DNA of 64,000 bases, from the NCBI GenBank assembly GCA_963070105.1, contig OY718808.1, positions 8,598,398 through 8,662,397 on the forward strand, in the 5' to 3' direction. The position numbers and the translations under genes are program-made. The notes beneath the pieces are model-generated. The model searched no databases and was not told the DNA's origin. It saw only the letters and a program-made list of their open reading frames with translations. How positions within the stretch are numbered: position 1 is the stretch's first letter; each line of letters opens with the position of its first letter. Below, piece by piece: positions 57,001-64,000 of this stretch. Source of the stretch: Litomosoides sigmodontis (lineage: Eukaryota; Nematoda; Chromadorea; Rhabditida; Onchocercidae).

Positions 57001-58723
57001 ATAGCAAATGTGCGTTTTTAAAACTAACAAACTCTTTAAAAATCCATCCAATTTTGTTATTTTCTAAAAATTTCATAAAATTTTCGCAGTCAGGGCAAGT
57101 GGAACTAAGCAAAAATATATTTTGAATTGAAATGTGGCTGTTGATCCAATGTTTCAAACGATTCATCTCATTTTTTCAAAATTTCCTTCGATTTCCTTCT
57201 TTAACATTACCAACATATTTCTCGACGAAACAATTCCGCTCATAGCCACTCAATATTTTATTAATTTTTTTTTTGAAAATTTCTTTTACACGTCGCATTT
57301 GAATGTAACTTTTCTGCGAGTGGAAGTTTCTTACTTCATATAAGATGACCATAATGTTGTCAGCAGGTGAGGCATGTATTACTGTTTGCTTTGCATTAAT
57401 TATGCACGTATTGGGTGTCCAGATATTTGATATAAACCTGCTCACATTTTAATTATAACTTTTAAAGCTAAATTTAAATTAGCAATTCAAAAGTGGCAAT
57501 CATTAAAAGATACTCCTTGCTTTCCCTCTTCCATCCTCTTTCCTTTACGAAATTAAGCAAATTCTCAGAATGAAGCTAGTGATTGATAATTTAATTCGGT
57601 ACGATTTTCAAAATAATTCATTGCAAAAAACTTTCAACTCAAAGCTTTTCAACCCTCAAAAGTTTTCAAAGATCAAAAAGCTCAATTTTCGAAATAGTCC
57701 ACTACTATGCTCAGTGGTCCATTCATAAATTTCGCTATTATTTTACAGCTAACTAACTAGCCTACTTCGATTCCAATGTTATATTCCGCTTGCAAGCGCT
57801 GTAATTAGCAAAGTTCAGTGACTGGTCGTTCCACAACTGAGTGTATAAAATATCAACGCTAAAATCGGCCGTAATTTCGTTTAATGCTGGAACATCCTGA
57901 AATTTCAAAAATTGGTGAAACTTTCTCTCCTACTACCTTTTCATCTTTCCGTTTCACTCAATGCTCACTTGTATTATCAGCACTAATCACAATTCACTCT
58001 ATCAAACACATACCTTATTGCAACATGCCATATGCAAATTAATTTCTATTACTAAGCAAATAGGCATGTGCGATAAATGTTTGATTGAAAAATAGCAAAA
58101 ATTTATGAAACGAATTATGCAATAATTTCCTTCTCTTCCTTTTTCTGTCTCTTAAAAAATAAATTATTCGAATTTTAATTAGTATAATTTATAAAAACAA
58201 AGTTGGGGAAAGAGTTGAACTAAACTTTTTCTTGCAAATATTAATAGTAATAACAGAAATAACACATTATAACCCAACATTCTCAGTTGTGACTTTCGCT
58301 TTAATTGAATAAAAATAATCGGAATAGAATGGAAATCGTTATACTTATTCTAACCTATACCTGCACATGCATTTCAATTTCCACTTGTACCGCATCCTCA
58401 ATTTCAGGTAATACTTTAGTGTAATTATCCATTAGAGCTTTTATGATAGCGTCTTCCTTCCAAAATCCATCGGGACATTTTCTGCGTTCACCTCTTATCT
58501 AAAGTTCACCCCTTTTTTTCTTCTTTAATTTTGAATCAGAATTTATCACTGTCAATTATAATTAATTTTAACCTTGCTAAATAGCTAATACACATGATGT
58601 TTAAGATATGCTAATTAACTTTTCTCTAATTGCAAGTAAAAGATATTAGCTAATAAGTTTAACACTCACCTTGTCAGGTAAACTAGCAAGAGCAATAACT
58701 GCGGTCAGTAAAAGCGAAGGCAT
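54035..58723 (-). CDS. Cys-loop ligand-gated ion channel, anion-selective type
   Basis: Pentameric neurotransmitter-gated channel subunit of the nematode LGC/GABA-glycine-like branch. Exons (minus): 58723-58670 (hydrophobic signal [14 protein letters not shown]), 58498-58361, 57896-57766, 57437-57335, 56740-56652, 56379-56208, 55737-55506, 55171-54962, 54666 to about 54482, and 54196-54035. Phases close up to the ninth exon. The Cys-loop [15 protein letters not shown] is canonical (13 residues between Cys) and is split across the 56652/56379 junction. TM1 is [22 protein letters not shown]2 starts with PAR in [20 protein letters not shown], the mark of chloride selectivity. TM3 is [17 protein letters not shown], then a basic loop ([13 protein letters not shown]), and TM4 is [12 protein letters not shown]. 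The join between the intracellular loop and the TM4 exon, and the final residues, are uncertain. The ligand is not inferable from sequence alone. Confidence 0.93.
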
Positions 58724-61700
58724 TGATTTGAAGGCCAATATATTCCAACTGATCGGATACAGTCGATGATAAATGGATGGAAATCGATTCTTAAATTTTC
58801 CATGTATTATTATCAGCTTACGATTTTGCAATATTATGGGATGTTTAAGGTTTGCTTTGTTAAAAATTTGAAATTTTATACCGAAATATTAGACGAAGAA
58901 GGTAAGATGAGCGGTAAAGGCTGATAAAGAGCAAATGACTCGGGTAAAAAAAATTGAAATTGTTAAAATCAATCAGCTCAAAGTTTTGTAAAGGCTCATT
59001 AAAGTAATTGGTCTGCTTAAACATTTAAAAGCGAAATGTTATCGTTGAAGTGGAAAAAGTGTGTTTGGAGTGAAATGGCTTCGCTGAAATGAAATGGAAG
59101 AATAGAAGGAAAAATTAAGAGAAGTAAGTTTTGTTGATTAACAACAACCGCTGAGATATGCCATGCGTTGGATCAAAAAAAAAAACGAAATTCTCTTTGG
59201 AAAAAAAAAATGCAAATATCATCGTCCTTCTCCCTCTCTCTCTCTCTTTTTTTTGTTTTACTTCATTCTCTAAATTACCATCTTTTCATTGTGTTGCACT
59301 TTACTTTACGTCACCTCACTTCTCCTCTAGCATTCATTGATAAATGATAATGGACGATGAGTGATAAGCTATCACTTATCCAGCCGTGCAAATAATTTAA
59401 TAGCAAACATATTTGAATAACAAAGACAATAGAAACAAAAGTATTAATTAGCAATAATAATTTTTAATAAAAATAACAGTAAATAATTAATAAAAAATAA
59501 AACCAATAGCAATTAATAATGGAAATTGACGGTGATAACAATTAATAATGAGCAAAAATACCAGTAATTAATAATAATTAAAAGTAGTAGTAATTTATAA
59601 TAAAAGTAATGGTAATTAATAATTTGAGAAGTATGCGCAAACATTTATGAATTAATTTGAAAATTATTTGCAAATTTTTGAAAAACTGATAAGTTGAATT
59701 TTTTCATTTCATATATCTTTTGACTTCTAACAATAACAGCTAAACTCATTGACAATAGCTACATATACTAGTAACAAATAAGTATTTTCAGAACAGATAA
59801 AAGTAAGTCTCATTTGATTTATCTAATTTTTTTATCATTGTATTGAGAAAGAGAGAGGGAGAGAGAGAGATAGAGGAGGCAGGGAGGAAGGGAGATGGAG
59901 GATAAATGAAAAATGATCGGATAAAAGAAAAGGAAAAAGGCTCCTCTTCATTGTATTTTCCAGTAATCATTTAACAAATAAGGCGTTTGATTTCTTTTCG
60001 AACAATGAAAAGCGAAGTGTAATCGCAACGGTAATTAATGATTACCTAAAAATTTGTTGCCTCTTTCCTAAAATTTTAAAATTACTTCTAAATTCTCAAA
60101 CTAATTATTTTACTTGCGACAAGGAAGTAAAGATTTTGAAAGGAAAGCTAAATTATCGGTAAAATTGTGACAAGTAAGGCATATTGTTAGGTTAACTTAA
60201 AACTTACCTTAGAAGATTTGAACTGGTCCTATAGCGCTCATAGGTAGCAATAACTTCAATTTAAATGATTAATAAGAAGAGATGAAAATTACGAGAATAT
60301 TTTTTCTGACGTTTAGCCAAATAAATAATTAAATGAATGAATTAATTAATTTCATCAAGTTAAATCTAATGTATTTACAACAGTTTTTACACTTACAATT
60401 ATTTCATTTTTACTTTGCAAATTTTGAAAGTTTAAATTTAAAGGACAGAAACAGGTAAATTCTTCTTTGCTCAAAACTTTAAAATAATTGAAATTAAAAA
60501 TACATTTGCCATGTTTCGCAAAATTCGCTGAGAGATTGCATAGTGAATAATAAGGTCAAAAATGAAGAAATATTTGCATCGTCTTAAATAATAAATCCGC
60601 TGAAGAACGGATGGATTTTAATTAAAGACAAGTGCGCCAATCGATTTCTTTCATCTTTTTTTTATGAACAAAATTCATTCGTTGTAAAATGTATAAAAGT
60701 TGTGTGAAGGCTATTAGGAAAATAGGTTACAATGTGTTGAAAATAATAAAAAATTTATGGAAATTGTTGAAAGAGATAGAGAATTTGAAAATTTAATAGA
60801 TTAAAATTCAAAGTGCTCTTATCACTTAAAAGACAAAACAGGAAATTAGCAATTGAAGGAGAAACATGCGCTCTTACTATGACTATTTTTAGCGCTATCA
60901 TCAAATGCAAATTTGATTTGCTTCAACGATGGACCACTTGTAATGGATCGGTCAAATTGCGCTCGTCCGTTTGTTCTAATAATTCAACTCACTGATTCAA
61001 TGCAATTTGCAACTGTATTGTTTTATGATCAAATTAAAATGGAATTGCTGGAGGAAGGAAAGGGCTGATAATTGAAAAGCGGCTAGTGAGCTAGCTAGTT
61101 AGCAAATGTGGGGGAGGAAGAAATGCAAAAGTGATGGAAGTATTGGAAATGGTCCTGAAAGCTGTGAAGCATCTTATTGAATATTACTTTAAGTAAAGAT
61201 GCATGTGGGCGGTAAAAATTAAGCGTTTAATTTCTTGCAGGCATTGTTTCCACTGAAGTTTTCTTCCTTTTATTGAGGTTTTTTTTTTGTTTTCCCTTAA
61301 AAAATAGAACAAAATTTTTTCAATGTTTCAAGTTCCGTAGATTTCTTTTCTTTTAGCTTAAAAATGAAAGTCAAAATAAAAGTAAACTTAGGCAATTCAC
61401 ATTTAGTGGGCGAAAACTTCGTGAAAATTTTGTCGTTTTACTCTTTTCCTCTTTGCAAAAAATTTGAAATCCTTTCAGTGAAGCATTACTTAAACGATCG
61501 AGATATTTTGCACATTTTGATTTCAAGGAAAGTTTTAGATTCAAAATAATACATCGCTTTAAAAAATATTCGTTAAAATTTAGGTTATTAAGTTTGTCCG
61601 ATTATTTTGAAGGCTTACGAACAACTTTATGCACTACAAAATGGTCACATCTACAATCACTCGTTCGTGCACAAAAATGTTCATTGAATAATTAATTATT

Positions 61701-61956
61701 CAATGAACTATTTGCACTTATAATTTGTGAAGCTAAAATTTATTTATAGCAATTTTTAGCTAAAATAATGAACATAAACATTGTTTGTATAAAAATTAAA
61801 ATTTCTTCAAGTTTTGCATCAAAATTTATAAAAATAATTTATCACGACTGGATATGAGTGTATTCAGCTAATTATGCTACTAATCCCTTACTTATTGATA
61901 ATTAATTATATTTTGAAATTGTTACTTTAAATTTGAAACTTGATTCAGGTAAAGCA

Positions 61957-62000
61957 CGTGTGTCCGTGTGTCCGTGTGTGTGTGTGTGCGTGTGTGTGTA
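61957..62000. repeat. Imperfect (GT)n microsatellite
   Basis: GTGTCC-interrupted GT dinucleotide run. Confidence 0.85.
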
Positions 62001-63602
62001 TTTCAAGGTTATGGTAAGGTCTTTCATGCTGAGCCAGGAATTTGATTTCCATCACTTAATCGTAAAATGCCTACGATAGTTTTATTTGCTCAGTTCCATT
62101 GCGAATATGAAGCAATATCATCTAATATGCGCTAAAATAAAAGAGAAATTCAAAATTTTATGAAATTGTTACATCAGGAAGATTTTTAAGTGATTTAATT
62201 ATTGAATGAAATCGAAAAATGGAAATTTTCCGAAACTAAAGCCAAAGAGAAATCAATTTCTTCTTCTGCCAATTAAATTTATTTAAATTTCTTCAAGTAA
62301 TTTAAGTACTAATTTATTGCAATGGTAATGAATAAATTATCTTAATAGTAAACAGTGCCCGAATAACTCTATCGTTCAAAGATTTTTTTTCTACCAACTA
62401 AATTTGTTAAAATGCAAAATAATTGATAAGGAATGAAGGCGCAAATTATCAAAACGACACTTTTCATCAGTCGCACCTTTAGCGAGCTACCTGATAAATG
62501 CTTTCTTAGCTATTAATTGAGAAAACAAAAGCTTCCAAAAATTGCACCATTGCAGCCTTGTTTTTTATATCGAATTCTTTCTTAATGGCTTAAATGTCGC
62601 TGTTTGGAAATAAAATTATCACACAATTACCGAACCATTTAATAATAAAGCTAACTGAACCCAACGATTTCCCATATTTAAAAGACACTTTACTACTTAC
62701 TATCCATACATTCAATTAACAATCCAAATTTAAAAATAACCGAGAAGCTAAAGAATTAAATGTGTTTAATTATAAAATAAAATGTAGTATAAAAATTTGA
62801 CACAAAATAAGTGTTGCTGAAAATTTCATTATTTTCATGCCTTTCATTTTTGATTTCAGAAGAAGCAAGCACAAACTCCATTTTAATAAAATTCAACGAC
62901 ACTGCCTTCCTCAGGTAATCAATTTTATGTATATAATACGCAAACAAAACATAATGATCATTGTTTTACTTTTCAATTTCTAAAAAATATTTGTTAGCAG
63001 AGTTCATAATATTGCCATTTTCATTAATTGAGTGTTTGATTGGAAACTCCTTTCTCTCTCTTTCAACTAACATATTTTACTGGAACCTTCACTAACGTAT
63101 CAGCTGAATGAGAGTTGATGATGTAATCTATTCTCATTTAATGACTTTTTCTGATTAGTTGATATTGGTTCTACAGAAACGAGCTCAACTTCCAATTAAT
63201 AATTTCTTTTGGCAATTAGCATTAACGGTTTGCTGAGATGGGATGTTTTCGTTTGGTCAATGAGATAATTATGTTAATTTGCTTAGCAAACAATGTGCAC
63301 AACTCTTTGTTGCAAAATAACATTTACCATTTCTGCTATCAATCATCAAGCAGAAAATGCATTTTCAATTCAACCCCGTAATTGTTGCAATATCTAATCA
63401 AAACTTATCACTGAGAACGAAAGACTTTCATAGCACAGGAAAAACTGATATTTCCAGTGTTCAGTATATATAAATATATTAGAAACTAAATTTGAATTAG
63501 ATCATTTACAAATCTAAAATACAACTTTAGCATCTTAATTTCATTCTTTCTACCTTCCGATACTTCATTGAAAATAAATTCTATGTCTCTATTAACAATA
63601 GA

Positions 63603-63732
<130 letters not shown>

Positions 63733-64000
63733 CCCTTATTCAAACTTATGATACGCGTTTTTCATCAGAAACGCATAACATTTTCATTTATAAGAAACAA
63801 CTCTCACTATTGTCATTTCTTCCATCCATACCACTAATTAATAAGCACAAACATTCATTGAACACAGTTTGGAAAGACATTTGAGCAAAAACTTAATGTA
63901 GCAAAATAGCATTAGGCGATAAAAACCACTGAAATTAAGAAACAAATCCTTAGACTTACAAGTGTGATTTTGTACAAATAATTCCTACCAGTTCAACTGA

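Overview
The window is eukaryotic, AT-rich DNA (about 70% A+T by eye) with multi-exon genes, short GT-AG introns and mostly TTTTAG/TTTCAG acceptors. The gene families (TWK-type two-pore K+ channel, nematode-like bestrophin, PAR-type cys-loop chloride channel, CDC-48.3/AFG2 ATPase) point to a nematode. Gene spacing and long AT-rich intergenic stretches suggest a parasitic spirurid/filarial type, which is an inference. No prokaryotic genes, CRISPR array or intact transposon was seen.

Layout. 0-3.7 kb (+): AFG2/SPATA5-like AAA ATPase, N-terminus unresolved at the window edge. 5.65-9.8 kb (+): SLC2-like sugar transporter, 7 exons, 474 aa. 14-20.2 kb (+): TWIK/TWK potassium channel. 20.2-29.7 kb: long gene-poor stretch with a 13-bp minisatellite followed by about 850 bp of pure (AAT)n. 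29.7-32.8 kb (+): KLHDC3 ortholog, 9 exons, 386 aa. 37.25-39.75 kb (+): RCE1 CAAX protease, 6 exons, 270 aa, with the same 13-bp minisatellite in an intron. 41.9-44.4 kb (+): bestrophin, 8 exons, 365 aa. 45.4-47.6 kb (-): kaptin-like beta-propeller protein, 8 exons, 361 aa. 47.6-48.6 kb (-): a small unrecognised gene directly upstream of kaptin, perhaps co-transcribed with it. 50.0-53.0 kb (+): eIF4A3, 10 exons, 404 aa. 54.0-58.7 kb (-): anion-type cys-loop ligand-gated channel. 58.8-64 kb: no gene seen, only simple repeats.

The exon models were built by hand, checking splice sites and reading phase at each junction. Where all phases close (SLC2, KLHDC3, RCE1, bestrophin, kaptin, eIF4A3) the models are firm. 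The AFG2 and K2P N-termini and the end of the ligand-gated channel are open.

The genes do not form one pathway. They mix housekeeping functions (ribosome maturation, exon-junction complex, prenyl-protein processing, E3 substrate receptor, nutrient signalling) with membrane channels and transporters. The most interesting points are the kaptin-like gene and its possible operon partner, the shared 13-bp minisatellite, the GC-AG intron and duplicated start region of KLHDC3, and a Glu in the second selectivity filter of the K2P channel.
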